Assembly: GCA_038210415.1 (NCBI GenBank)
Contig: JBBQWS010000005.1
Coordinates: 29,895-93,894, forward strand
Direction: 5' to 3'
DNA: 64,000 bases
Source: JBBQWS01 sp038210415
GTDB lineage: Bacteria; Actinomycetota; Actinomycetes; Prado026
Part shown: piece by piece, positions 26,252 through 34,157 of the stretch
Layout of the letters: every line of letters begins with the position of its first letter
How positions within the stretch are numbered: position 1 is the first letter of the stretch
Notes under the pieces: model-generated
The model's database searches: none
Told to the model about the DNA's origin: nothing
What the model saw: the letters and a program-made list of their open reading frames with translations, nothing else
Program-made: the position numbers and the translations under genes

Positions 26252-27247
26252 GTGTCAGATGTGCTCGCAACCGCTCGAGAGATCGTCCTCGAGCAGGGTC
26301 GGGGCCTCGGCGAGAGCGACGTCCTCGCCGTCCTGCAGCTCGACGACGACCGGCTCGAAGAGCTGCTCGCGCTCGCACACCAGGTCCGCATGCGCTGGTG
26401 CGGTCCGGAGGTCGAGGTCGAGGGCATCGTCTCGGTCAAGACGGGCGGCTGCCCCGAGGACTGCCACTTCTGCTCGCAGTCGGGGCTGTTCTCCTCGCCG
26501 GTGCGGGCGGCCTGGCTCGACATCCCGTCTCTGGTGTCGGCTGCCGTCGAGACTGCTGCCACCGGGGCCTCCGAGTTCTGCATCGTCGCGGCGGTCCGCG
26601 GGCCCGACGCCCGGCTGATGGCGCAGATGCGCGAGGGGGTCGCGGCGATCAAGGCGGCAGTCGACATCCAGGTCGCGGCGTCGCTCGGGATGCTCACGCA
26701 GGAGCAGGTCGAAGACCTCGCCGACATGGGGGTCCACCGCTACAACCACAACCTCGAGACCGCCCGCTCGTACTTCCCGCAGGTCGTCACCACGCACACG
26801 TGGGAAGAACGCTGGGAGACGTTGCAGATGGTCGGCGCCGCCGGCATGGAGGTCTGCTGCGGCGGCATCGTCGGCATGGGTGAGACGGTCGAGCAGCGGG
26901 CCGAGTTCGCCGCCCAGCTCGCCGCCGTCGCTCCGCACGAAGTGCCGCTCAACTTCCTCAACCCGCGGCCCGGCACGCCGTTCGGCGACCAGCCGATCAT
27001 GCCCGCGAACGACGCGCTGCGGACCATCGCGGCCTTTCGGCTCGCTCTGCCGCGCACGATCCTGCGGTACGCGGGCGGGCGCGAGCTCACCCTCGGCGAC
27101 CTTGGCACCCGCGACGGCTTGCTGGGCGGGATCAACGCCGTCATCGTCGGCAACTACCTCACCACCCTCGGGCGTCCGGCCGGTGCAGACCTCGCGCTGC
27201 TGACCGAGCTCAGCATGCCGATCAAGGCGCTCGGGGCCACGCTTTGA
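26252..27247 (+). CDS. bioB: Biotin synthase
   Basis: This 331-residue radical SAM enzyme inserts sulfur into dethiobiotin. The 4Fe-4S cluster motif CPEDCHFC places cysteines at 67, 71 and 74; VEGIVSVKTGGC precedes it and YNHNLETARSYFPQV and GGIVGMGET follow as in BioB. GAGGAG, overlapping the bioD stop, lies 6 nt before the GTG start at 26252. Mycobacterial-type BioB needs the auxiliary protein BsaP; a bsaP homologue is found 2.6 kb downstream, so this enzyme probably belongs to the dependent type. Confidence 0.95.
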   Translation: MSDVLATAREIVLEQGRGLGESDVLAVLQLDDDRLEELLALAHQVRMRWCGPEVEVEGIVSVKTGGCPEDCHFCSQSGLFSSPVRAAWLDIPSLVSAAVETAATGASEFCIVAAVRGPDARLMAQMREGVAAIKAAVDIQVAASLGMLTQEQVEDLADMGVHRYNHNLETARSYFPQVVTTHTWEERWETLQMVGAAGMEVCCGGIVGMGETVEQRAEFAAQLAAVAPHEVPLNFLNPRPGTPFGDQPIMPANDALRTIAAFRLALPRTILRYAGGRELTLGDLGTRDGLLGGINAVIVGNYLTTLGRPAGADLALLTELSMPIKALGATL

Positions 27248-27275
27248 CCGGCGCCCGTCCCGATAGGTTCGGGGC

Positions 27276-28955
27276 ATGACCGACGACGACATGCCTGACG
27301 GCGCCGCGGCGATCGAGGGGCACGGCGGCGAGCTAGCGGTTGCTGCCGCCCTCGCACATGGCGCCACCGCGATGTTCACGCTCTCCGGCGCGCACGTCTT
27401 CCCGCTGTACGACGGGGCGGTCAAGTCCGACCCGCCGCTGCCCCTCGTCGACGTGCGCCACGAACAGACGGCCGTCTTCGCCGCCGAGGCCACCGCCAAG
27501 CTCACCCGTCGCCCCGGGCTCGCCGTCCTGACCGCCGGCCCCGGCATCACCAACGGGGTCTCCGCGGTCACCAGCGCCTGGTTCAACGGGGCACCGCTCG
27601 TCGTGCTCGGCGGGCGGGCTCCTGCGTTCCGCTGGGGCACCGGAGCGTTGCAGGAGCTCGACCACCCCCCGATCCTGGCCAGCGTGACCAAACGCGCCGC
27701 GACCGTCCACCAGGTCGTCGACCTCGCCGACGAGGTCGACGCCGCTTTCACCCTCGCCTCCAGCTCGCACCGTGGCCCGGTCTTCCTCGACGTCCCGATG
27801 GACCAGCTGTTCAGCCGGGCCGAGGTCAGGCTCCCGACCGTCCGGCCCAGGGACCGGGTCGCTCCAGACCCCTCGGACCTCGAGGAGGTCGCCGCGCTGC
27901 TCGGCACAGCACAGCGGCCGGTCCTGGTGGTCGGCTCCGACGTCTGGGCCGACGGAGCAGAGAACGCCGCGGTACACCTCGCCGAGACCGCCGGCCTCCC
28001 GGTGATCGCCAACGGCATGGGCCGCGGAGTGCTCCCGTCCGGGCACCCGCTGCTGGTGACCCGGGCCCGTGGGGCGGCCTTCGGTGGTGCGGACCTCGTC
28101 GTCGTCGTGGGCACCCCGCTCGACTTCCGGCTCGGGTACGGCATCTTCGGCGGCAAGGACGGGGCCGCCCCTGCGCGCATCGTCCACCTCGCCGACAGCC
28201 CTGGCCAGCTCGCCGGTCACGTCGACCTCGCGGCCTCCGCCGCCGGCGACCTCTCCCTCGTCCTCGACGGCGTGCAGGAAGCGTGGGAGCAACAGCTCCG
28301 GCGAGCCGACGTCACCGGGTGGGTCGGCGGGCTGCGCGACACCGCGGCCGCGGCCGCAGCCGGTGACCGGAGCCTGCTCGAGAGCGCTTCCGACCCGATC
28401 CACCCCGCGCGCATCTATGGCGAGCTGCTCCCTCGCCTCGCCGACGACGCGGTGGTCATCGGCGACGGTGGCGACTTCGTCTCGTTCGCGGGGCGGTTCG
28501 TCGAGCCCGAACGACCCGGCGGCTGGCTCGACCCCGGGCCCTACGGCTGCCTCGGCACCGGGGCCGGCTACGCCATCGCGGCGCGGCTGGCCCGACCGTC
28601 CGCGCAGATCGTCCTGCTGTTCGGCGACGGGGCCGCCGGGTTCTCGCTGATGGACGTCGACACCCTCGTCCGGCACCGGCTGGCCGTGGTCATGATCGTC
28701 GGCAACAACGGTATCTGGGGGCTGGAGAAGCACCCGATGCAGTTCCTGTATGGCTACGACGTCGCCGCGGAACTGCGCCAGGAGACGCGGTACGACGAGG
28801 TGGTCCGGGCTCTCGGGGGCGCCGGAGAGACCGTGGCCCGGCCAGCGGACCTCGGGCCAGCGCTGGACCGCGCGTTCGCAGCCGGGGTGCCGTACCTCGT
28901 CAACGTGCTCACCGACCCGGCCGTCGCCTACCCACGGACCACTACTGGTGTCTGA
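27276..28955 (+). CDS. ThDP-dependent enzyme, acetolactate synthase-like
   Basis: This 559-residue protein has the three-domain layout of the acetolactate synthase/benzoylformate decarboxylase family: the catalytic glutamate in VDVRHEQTAVFAAEA, the central Rossmann-like domain with VLVVGSDVWADGA, and the ThDP-magnesium motif GDGAAGFSLMD ending with VGNN. It is not a clear orthologue of the biosynthetic ALS subunit, and no regulatory subunit gene is next to it, so the reaction is open. TAGGTT lies 6 nt before the ATG, indicating leaderless transcription. It overlaps the following acetyltransferase by 8 nt. Confidence 0.85.
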   Translation: MTDDDMPDGAAAIEGHGGELAVAAALAHGATAMFTLSGAHVFPLYDGAVKSDPPLPLVDVRHEQTAVFAAEATAKLTRRPGLAVLTAGPGITNGVSAVTSAWFNGAPLVVLGGRAPAFRWGTGALQELDHPPILASVTKRAATVHQVVDLADEVDAAFTLASSSHRGPVFLDVPMDQLFSRAEVRLPTVRPRDRVAPDPSDLEEVAALLGTAQRPVLVVGSDVWADGAENAAVHLAETAGLPVIANGMGRGVLPSGHPLLVTRARGAAFGGADLVVVVGTPLDFRLGYGIFGGKDGAAPARIVHLADSPGQLAGHVDLAASAAGDLSLVLDGVQEAWEQQLRRADVTGWVGGLRDTAAAAAAGDRSLLESASDPIHPARIYGELLPRLADDAVVIGDGGDFVSFAGRFVEPERPGGWLDPGPYGCLGTGAGYAIAARLARPSAQIVLLFGDGAAGFSLMDVDTLVRHRLAVVMIVGNNGIWGLEKHPMQFLYGYDVAAELRQETRYDEVVRALGGAGETVARPADLGPALDRAFAAGVPYLVNVLTDPAVAYPRTTTGV

Positions 28956-29436
28956 AGCGATCCGGCGCGCGGCACCCGGCGACTACGAGTCGATCGGCTT
29001 GCTCACCGTCTCCGCGTACGAGTCCGCCGGAATGATCAACAGCAACGACGCGTACGCATCGACCTTGCTCGACGCGGCGGGTCGCGCAGCCAAGGCGGAG
29101 GTCTACGTCCTCGACGGCCCCGAGGGGCTCGTCGGCACCGTGACGCTCGCCGAGTCGGGGATGCCGTACGCCGAGGTCGCCCGGCCCGGTGAGCTGGAGT
29201 TCCGGATGCTGGCCGTCGACCCGGCCGTCCAGGGCAAGGGGCTCGGCAGTGAGCTGGTCGCGTTCTGTGCCGCCCAGGCGGCCGCGCGCGGACTGCACTC
29301 GCTGGTGCTCTGCGCCCGCGACATCAACGTCGCGGCGATCCGGCTCTACGCGCGGCTGGGCTTCGATCGCGACCCCGCGCGCGACCTCGAGCCCGTGCCT
29401 GGCGTCAACCTGCTCGTGCTCAAGAAGGCGGTCTGA
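28948..29436 (+). CDS. GNAT N-acetyltransferase
   Basis: This 162-residue protein has the acetyl-CoA motif FRMLAVDPAVQGKGLGSELV and the following CARDINVAAIRLYARLGF, both standard for GNAT enzymes. The acceptor is unknown. The GTG at 28948 lies inside the end of the ThDP enzyme gene, so the two are translationally linked. The 3' end overlaps the converging thioesterase-like gene by 17 nt. Confidence 0.86.
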   Translation: MSEAIRRAAPGDYESIGLLTVSAYESAGMINSNDAYASTLLDAAGRAAKAEVYVLDGPEGLVGTVTLAESGMPYAEVARPGELEFRMLAVDPAVQGKGLGSELVAFCAAQAAARGLHSLVLCARDINVAAIRLYARLGFDRDPARDLEPVPGVNLLVLKKAV

Positions 29437-29818
29437 GCCGACCCAGGAACCGGGCGCGATCGACGACGACTCGCGTGATGCTGCCGGTGGCCAGCAACCG
29501 GTCCTGCCCGTCGTGGGCCGACACGGTGAACCGCAGGAGGCGGCCGTCCACATGCGCGAGCACTGCGGTCGTGGTCACCTTGCCGCCGACGCCGCTGGCA
29601 GCGAGATGCTCGAGGTCGACGCGGGTGCCGACTGACGTCGACGTAGGGTCGAGCAGCCTGTCGACCGCCGCGCAGGTGGCCGCTTCGAGCCAGGCGAGCA
29701 GCCGCGGAGTTCCCAGCACCTCGAGGTCCCCGCTGGCCAGGGCCAGCGCCGTGTCGTGCGCGGTGACAGTGTGCTGAACCGTCGCCGTTCGCCCGACCTC
29801 GAGCCGCCCGGAGTCCAT
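29420..29818 (-). CDS. Hotdog-fold thioesterase-like protein (FlK type)
   Basis: This 132-residue protein fits the single-hotdog thioesterase pattern of the fluoroacetyl-CoA thioesterase branch: VGRTATVQHTVTAHDTA, LGTPRLLAWLEAATCAAVD, STSVGTRVDLEHLAASGVG and VTTTAVLAHVDGRLLRF. The ATG at 29818 is chosen from homology; TAACCT lies 7 nt before it on the minus strand and overlaps the -10 of the divergent bsaP gene. Confidence 0.8.
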   Translation of the reverse strand: MDSGRLEVGRTATVQHTVTAHDTALALASGDLEVLGTPRLLAWLEAATCAAVDRLLDPTSTSVGTRVDLEHLAASGVGGKVTTTAVLAHVDGRLLRFTVSAHDGQDRLLATGSITRVVVDRARFLGRLRPPS

Positions 29819-29824
29819 GTTGGC

Positions 29825-29831
29825 TAGGTTA
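29825..29831. promoter_or_regulatory. Nested bidirectional -10 elements of bsaP and the thioesterase gene
   Basis: TAGGTT (29825-29830, plus) is 6 nt before the bsaP GTG, and TAACCT (29831-29826, minus) is 7 nt before the thioesterase ATG. The two hexamers overlap by 5 bp, so the two leaderless starts would be about 19 bp apart and compete for one polymerase site. Confidence 0.55.
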
Positions 29832-29836
29832 CGGGG

Positions 29837-30037
29837 GTGCCCGCCCCCGCCAGCCAGTACTGCGACCAGTGCGGCGGACCAAGCAGCGCCGGCGACCACA
29901 GCTCGTGCGCCCAGCGACGCACCTGGGAGCCGCCGAGGTACTGCGCCCGGTGCCGTCGACGAATGGTCGTCCAGGTGACCCCGCTCGGCTGGACGGGCCG
30001 ATGCTCGCAGCACGGTCCGGTCGTCAGCCCCGGCTGA
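29837..30037 (+). CDS. bsaP: Biotin synthase auxiliary protein BsaP
   Basis: This 66-residue cysteine-rich protein has an N-terminal YCDQCGGP pair and the conserved core PPRYCARCRRRMVVQVTPLG followed by WTGRCSQHG. This core matches BsaP (Rv1590 type), which in mycobacteria is needed for biotin synthase to turn over. Its place near bioD-bioB supports the call. The GTG at 29837 has a TAGGTT hexamer 6 nt upstream, so the message is probably leaderless. It ends 14 nt before the converging pilT stop. Confidence 0.85.
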   Translation: MPAPASQYCDQCGGPSSAGDHSSCAQRRTWEPPRYCARCRRRMVVQVTPLGWTGRCSQHGPVVSPG

Positions 30038-30051
30038 TCAGGATCAGCCGG

Positions 30052-31146
30052 TCAGGCGACGAGGCCCAGGCGGCGCAGCTCGACGGTCAGGTCGTGGGGG
30101 CTGGTCGACGCGGCCATCGCAGCCTCCAGGGTGATCACGCCGTCGCGGATGAGAGCGACGAGGTGGGCGTCGAACGACTGCATCCCGTAGTAGGCGCCGT
30201 CGGTGATGAGCTGGTTGATCGACGAGGTCTTGTCGGGGTCGGTGATCGCGTCGGCGACCCGGCCGGTGTTGATGCAGATCTCCATCGAGACGCAACGTCC
30301 ACCGCCGTCCGCGCGCGGCACGAGGCGCTGGCAGACGATGCCGCGCAGCGCGCCCGCGAGCGAGAGGCGCACCTGCTTCTGCTCGTGCGGCGGGAAGAAG
30401 TCGATGACCCGGTTGATCGTCTCCGCGGCGTCCGTGGTGTGCAGCGTCGACATGACGAAGTGGCCGGTCTCAGCGGCTGCGAGCGCCGCCTTGACGGTCT
30501 CGGTGTCGCGCATCTCGCCGACCAGGATGACGTCGGGGTCCTGCCGCATCGCGGCGCGCAGGGCCGAGGTGAAGTCAGCCGTGTCGAGCCGCACCTCACG
30601 CTGGTTGATCATCGCGAGCTTGTCGAAGTGGAGCACCTCGATCGGGTCCTCGATCGTGACGACGTGGACCTCGCGGTTGTTGTTGATGTGGTCGATCATC
30701 CCGGCGAGCGTGGTGGTCTTGCCTGATCCGGTCGGACCGGTCACCAGGACGAGACCACGTGGCTCGAGGGCGAGCGGTCCCAGGACGGGCGGCAGACCGA
30801 GATCCTCGAGCGGGATGGCACCGACGGACACGCGGCGCAGCACCAGGCCGCAGGAGCCCCGGGAGCGGAACGCGTTGACGCGGAACCGGCCCACTCCGGG
30901 TGCCGAGTGGGCGAAGTCAGCCTCGTTGGTGCGCTGGAACACCTCGACCAGGTCGGGGCGAAGGATCTCGCGGACGAACGCCTCGGTGTCAGCCGGCAGC
31001 AGCACCGGGGCCTGAAGCTTGCGCAGGCGGCCGTCGATGCGCACACGCGGCGGCGATCCGACCTTGCAATGCAGGTCGGAACCGCCACATTCGAGGAGTG
31101 CCCGAAGGTACGGCTCGATGGACTGGTGGCTGCCTTCTGTCGTCAC
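30052..31146 (-). CDS. pilT: PilT-type ATPase (type IV pilus retraction family)
   Basis: This 364-residue hexameric ATPase has an N-terminal PAS-like domain (CGGSDLHCKVGSPPRVRIDG), Walker A GPTGSGKTT at 137-145, the Asp box region VVTIEDPIEV, Walker B VILVGEMRDTET and the His box MSTLHTTDAAETI. PilT drives pilus retraction with PilB, PilC and pilins, none of which are in this window, so it is an orphan here. It is the last gene of a minus-strand run and is separated from the carrier-protein gene by tandem hairpin repeats. Confidence 0.9.
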   Translation of the reverse strand: MTTEGSHQSIEPYLRALLECGGSDLHCKVGSPPRVRIDGRLRKLQAPVLLPADTEAFVREILRPDLVEVFQRTNEADFAHSAPGVGRFRVNAFRSRGSCGLVLRRVSVGAIPLEDLGLPPVLGPLALEPRGLVLVTGPTGSGKTTTLAGMIDHINNNREVHVVTIEDPIEVLHFDKLAMINQREVRLDTADFTSALRAAMRQDPDVILVGEMRDTETVKAALAAAETGHFVMSTLHTTDAAETINRVIDFFPPHEQKQVRLSLAGALRGIVCQRLVPRADGGGRCVSMEICINTGRVADAITDPDKTSSINQLITDGAYYGMQSFDAHLVALIRDGVITLEAAMAASTSPHDLTVELRRLGLVA

Positions 31147-31158
31147 TCAGTCTTCATC

Positions 31159-31210
31159 GTCCGCCGGAGGCGGAACCTTGAACAGTCCGCCGGAGGCGGA
31201 ACCTTGAACA
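31159..31210. repeat. Two tandem 26-bp hairpin-forming repeats
   Basis: Two identical 26-bp units (31159-31184 and 31185-31210) lie head to tail directly after the stop of the biotinyl carrier gene. Each unit contains CCGCCGGAGGCGG, a 5-bp stem with a 3-nt loop, followed by AACCTTGAACA. They may weaken or stop transcription into pilT or mark a small mobile repeat. Confidence 0.75.
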
Positions 31211-31211
31211 G

Positions 31212-31427
31212 TCAGTTGATGATGGCGAGCACGTCGCCCTCCTGCACGACGTCGCCTTCCGCGACAGCCACCTCGGCAACCCGGCCGGCCACCTCGGACA
31301 GGACGGGGATCTCCATCTTCATCGACTCCAGGATCACCAGGGTGTCGCCCTCCTCGATCGCGTCCCCCGCGGCGACGACGACCTTCCAGACGTTGGCGAC
31401 CATCTCGGCGCGGACCTCGTGCGACAC
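31212..31427 (-). CDS. Biotinyl/lipoyl carrier protein, TB7.3 type
   Basis: This 71-residue protein is a free-standing biotin carrier domain with the biotinylation site in ILESMKMEIPV. It has the same length as M. tuberculosis TB7.3 (Rv3221c), which also lies between pdtaS and the sigH operon. The GTG at 31427 has AGAAGGAG upstream. The biotin carboxylase gene stands 53 nt before it, so the two probably form a carboxylase pair; the carboxyltransferase partner is not here. Confidence 0.92.
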   Translation of the reverse strand: MSHEVRAEMVANVWKVVVAAGDAIEEGDTLVILESMKMEIPVLSEVAGRVAEVAVAEGDVVQEGDVLAIIN

Positions 31428-31480
31428 CGGTGCTCCTTCTTGTGGCGATCCAGAGTGTGGTGATCCGGACGACTCGGACC

Positions 31481-32821
31481 CTACCGCCGCATCCGGCCGA
31501 TCAGGCCCGTGTCGTACCTGCCGCTCACGAACTCCGGGTCGGCCAGCAGCTCGTCGAAGAATGGAAGGTTGCACCTGGGTCCCTGGACTTGGAACCCGTC
31601 GACCGCCGTACGCGCCCGCTCCAGCGCCTGCGTACGGTCCGCGCCCCAGACCACCAGCTTGGCCAGGAGCGGGTCGTAGAAGGGCGTGACGGTGTCGCCG
31701 GCGCGGTACCCGGAGTCGACCCGGACCCCGGGGCCGCTCGGCTCGATCCACTCGGTGATCAGCCCGGGCCCAGGCAGGAACCGGATCGGATCCTCCGCAT
31801 AGACCCGGAGCTCCAGCGCGTGACCGGTGAGGCGCACCGCCCCAGGGTCGAACGACACCGGATCGCCGGACGCGATGAGCAGCTGCTGCTCCACCAGGTC
31901 GATACCGCTGACTGCCTCCGTCACCGGGTGCTCGACCTGAAGCCGGGTGTTCATCTCCAGGAACACGAAGTCCTGAGCCGTCTCGTCGACCAGGCACTCG
32001 ACCGTCCCTGCCCCTCGGTAGTCGACGGTCTCGCCGGCTCGGACGGCCGCGGCCAGCATGCGGGTCCGGAGGGCTTCGCCGACGCCGGGCGACGGCGTCT
32101 CCTCCGCGACCTTCTGGTGTCGGCGCTGGACCGAGCAGTCCCGGTCACCGAGGGTGACGACCCGTCCGTCCGCGAGGCCCAGGATCTGCACCTCGACGTG
32201 CCGGGCCCGGGCAACGTACCGCTCGAGCAGGATTGCCGGGTCGTTGAAGAACCGTTCGGCTCGGCTGCGCGCGGTGACGAAGGCGGCCCGCAGCTCGCCC
32301 TCGTCGTGGGCGACCGACATCCCGATGCCGCCCCCACCGGCCGAAGCCTTGACCATGACCGGGTAGCCGATCCGCTCGGCCTCACGCGCGGCCACCTCCG
32401 CGTCGGCGACCGGCTCGCGGGTGCCGTCCGCGACCGGGACACCGGCGTCCGCCATCAGGTTGCGCGCGTTGATCTTGTCGCCGAGGCGTTCGATCGACGA
32501 CGGGTCCGGCCCCACCCACACGAGCCCGGCATCGAGCACTGACCGGGCGAACGACGCGCTTTCCGAAAGGAAGCCGTAGCCGGGATGGATGGCGACGGCC
32601 CCGGTCGAACGCGCCGCCGCGAGCACCGCGGCCCCGTCGAGGTAGCTCTGCGCCGGCGCGCCCGGACCGATCAGGACGGCCTCGTCGGCCTCGACGACGT
32701 GGAGGGCGCCGACATCGGCCTCGGAGTAGACGGCCACGGTGCGCACACCCAGCCGTCGCGCGGTGCGCACGACCCGGCGGGCGATCTCGCCCCGGTTGGC
32801 GACCAGCAGGGATTCGATCAC
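31481..32821 (-). CDS. accC: Biotin carboxylase (AccC-like)
   Basis: This 446-residue ATP-grasp enzyme carboxylates a biotin carrier protein. It shows LVANRGEIARRVVRTARRLG, the glycine-rich loop KASAGGGGIGM, the metal and bicarbonate region EMNTRLQVEHPVTE and RDCSVQRRHQKVAEETPSP. Length fits the single-subunit AccC rather than the fused AccA3. The GTG start has TAGGCT 6 nt upstream and no ribosome binding site. The adjacent carrier gene and nearby biotin genes fit a carboxylase of an acyl-CoA or unknown acid. Confidence 0.92.
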   Translation of the reverse strand: MIESLLVANRGEIARRVVRTARRLGVRTVAVYSEADVGALHVVEADEAVLIGPGAPAQSYLDGAAVLAAARSTGAVAIHPGYGFLSESASFARSVLDAGLVWVGPDPSSIERLGDKINARNLMADAGVPVADGTREPVADAEVAAREAERIGYPVMVKASAGGGGIGMSVAHDEGELRAAFVTARSRAERFFNDPAILLERYVARARHVEVQILGLADGRVVTLGDRDCSVQRRHQKVAEETPSPGVGEALRTRMLAAAVRAGETVDYRGAGTVECLVDETAQDFVFLEMNTRLQVEHPVTEAVSGIDLVEQQLLIASGDPVSFDPGAVRLTGHALELRVYAEDPIRFLPGPGLITEWIEPSGPGVRVDSGYRAGDTVTPFYDPLLAKLVVWGADRTQALERARTAVDGFQVQGPRCNLPFFDELLADPEFVSGRYDTGLIGRMRR

Positions 32822-32848
32822 GGCCAGAGCCTAGGCCCGGGCGGGCGG

Positions 32849-34144
32849 TCAGAACCCGAAGCGGGCCACGCGCTCGACGACACCGGCCAGGGAGCTGACG
32901 ACGGCAGGGTCGAACTCGTACGCCATCGCCAGCCGCAGCCGTTCCAGCGCCTCGAGCCGCCGAGCGCTCTCCTGCGAGTCGCCGACCATGTCGTCGTACG
33001 CGTTGGCCGCCTTGATGATCCGGCTCGCCACCGGCAACGAGTCGTCGACCAGCTCGTGCGGGCGACGGTACGGGTCGGCCTGGCGCTCGACGATGACGGC
33101 GACCTGGTCGAGCACGCCGGTCTGCCGGATCACCGCCGCGCCCAGTGCGGCGATACGGGACTGCTCGACCGCTGACACGACGACGGTCGCTCCCCCGGGG
33201 ATGGGGTCCGTCAGCGACAGCTGGCCGAGGTCGTGCATGAGGGCGGCATACTCGAGGTCGACCAGGTCGGACTCCGACAGCCCCAGCTCGCGGCCGACCG
33301 CCAGCGACAGCTCGCTCACCCGACGGGAGTGTCCTGTCTCGGTGTAGCCCGCGACCTCGGTGACGCGTGAGAGCGAGCGGATGGTCTGCGCGTACGTCTG
33401 CCGGATGCCTGCGTAGCGGCGGAACGAGAACTGGGTGAGCAGCAGGGGCAGGCCGAAGACCGGCAGCGCCCAGAACGTCATCACCTGCGCGGCCAGCGCG
33501 ACGAGGACTCCCGTGGCGCCGATGGCCGAGCTCAGCCCGAAGAGCACCTGCAGCTCGCTCCGGAGCGACGTGAGGTAGGGCGCGCGGTCGCGCTCGGTTC
33601 GGACCAGGGCGGCGACGCCGGCGTCGAACAGGTCGGTGACCAGGACGATGCCGACCATCACCAGCGCGAGCCGGCCGTTCTGGTGGCTCGCGTCCAGGTG
33701 CGCGAACGGACCCGCCCCACCGTCGTAGAACGGCCGGAACAGGACCGCGGCGAACGCGACGCTCAGCACCCGGCGGGCCAGCACGTCGAGCCGGGGCGAA
33801 CGACCGGCCGCGACGTGCGGGATGGCGCCGAGCAAGGTCGCGCTGGCCGTCACAGCGACGACGTCCCAGACGGTGTGGGTCGTGGGCTCGGTGCCGAACC
33901 GGCCGAGCAGGGCGTATCCCAGAGCGGCCGCGGCACCGATCGGAGCAGCCTCCCGGTTGCCCGGCAGGGTGATCCGCACCAGCTCGCCGATCGCGATGAA
34001 CGCACCGAACGCGAAGGCGATCGAGACCTGGTGGAGCGGGTGCTGCACCGCCAGCACGACGGAGGTCGCGACGAGCACGAGGGCTGCCCCGACCACGAGG
34101 TTCCCGGCCCTGCTGTCCTCAGTGCGGCGGTCGGCCGGGGTCAC
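32849..34144 (-). CDS. Membrane protein with degenerate HD-GYP domain
   Basis: This 431-residue protein has about seven hydrophobic helices in the first 230 residues and then an HD domain: TGHSRRVSELSLAVG and ALMHDLGQLSLTDP. The HD pair is present, but the lysine after it is Gln and the second half lacks the HHExxDGxGYP motif (VIVERQADPYRRP stands there). It is therefore unlikely to be a normal cyclic-di-GMP phosphodiesterase and may bind a nucleotide or act on its neighbour. It follows the intact HD-GYP gene after 13 nt. Confidence 0.8.
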   Translation of the reverse strand: MTPADRRTEDSRAGNLVVGAALVLVATSVVLAVQHPLHQVSIAFAFGAFIAIGELVRITLPGNREAAPIGAAAALGYALLGRFGTEPTTHTVWDVVAVTASATLLGAIPHVAAGRSPRLDVLARRVLSVAFAAVLFRPFYDGGAGPFAHLDASHQNGRLALVMVGIVLVTDLFDAGVAALVRTERDRAPYLTSLRSELQVLFGLSSAIGATGVLVALAAQVMTFWALPVFGLPLLLTQFSFRRYAGIRQTYAQTIRSLSRVTEVAGYTETGHSRRVSELSLAVGRELGLSESDLVDLEYAALMHDLGQLSLTDPIPGGATVVVSAVEQSRIAALGAAVIRQTGVLDQVAVIVERQADPYRRPHELVDDSLPVASRIIKAANAYDDMVGDSQESARRLEALERLRLAMAYEFDPAVVSSLAGVVERVARFGF

Positions 34145-34157
34145 GAGGCGGTGCCGG

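Noticed and set aside
26255..28180. 641-codon minus-strand frame opposite bioB and the ThDP enzyme.
   Set aside because: Both sense genes have intact family motifs; the frame crosses their boundary without its own start signal.
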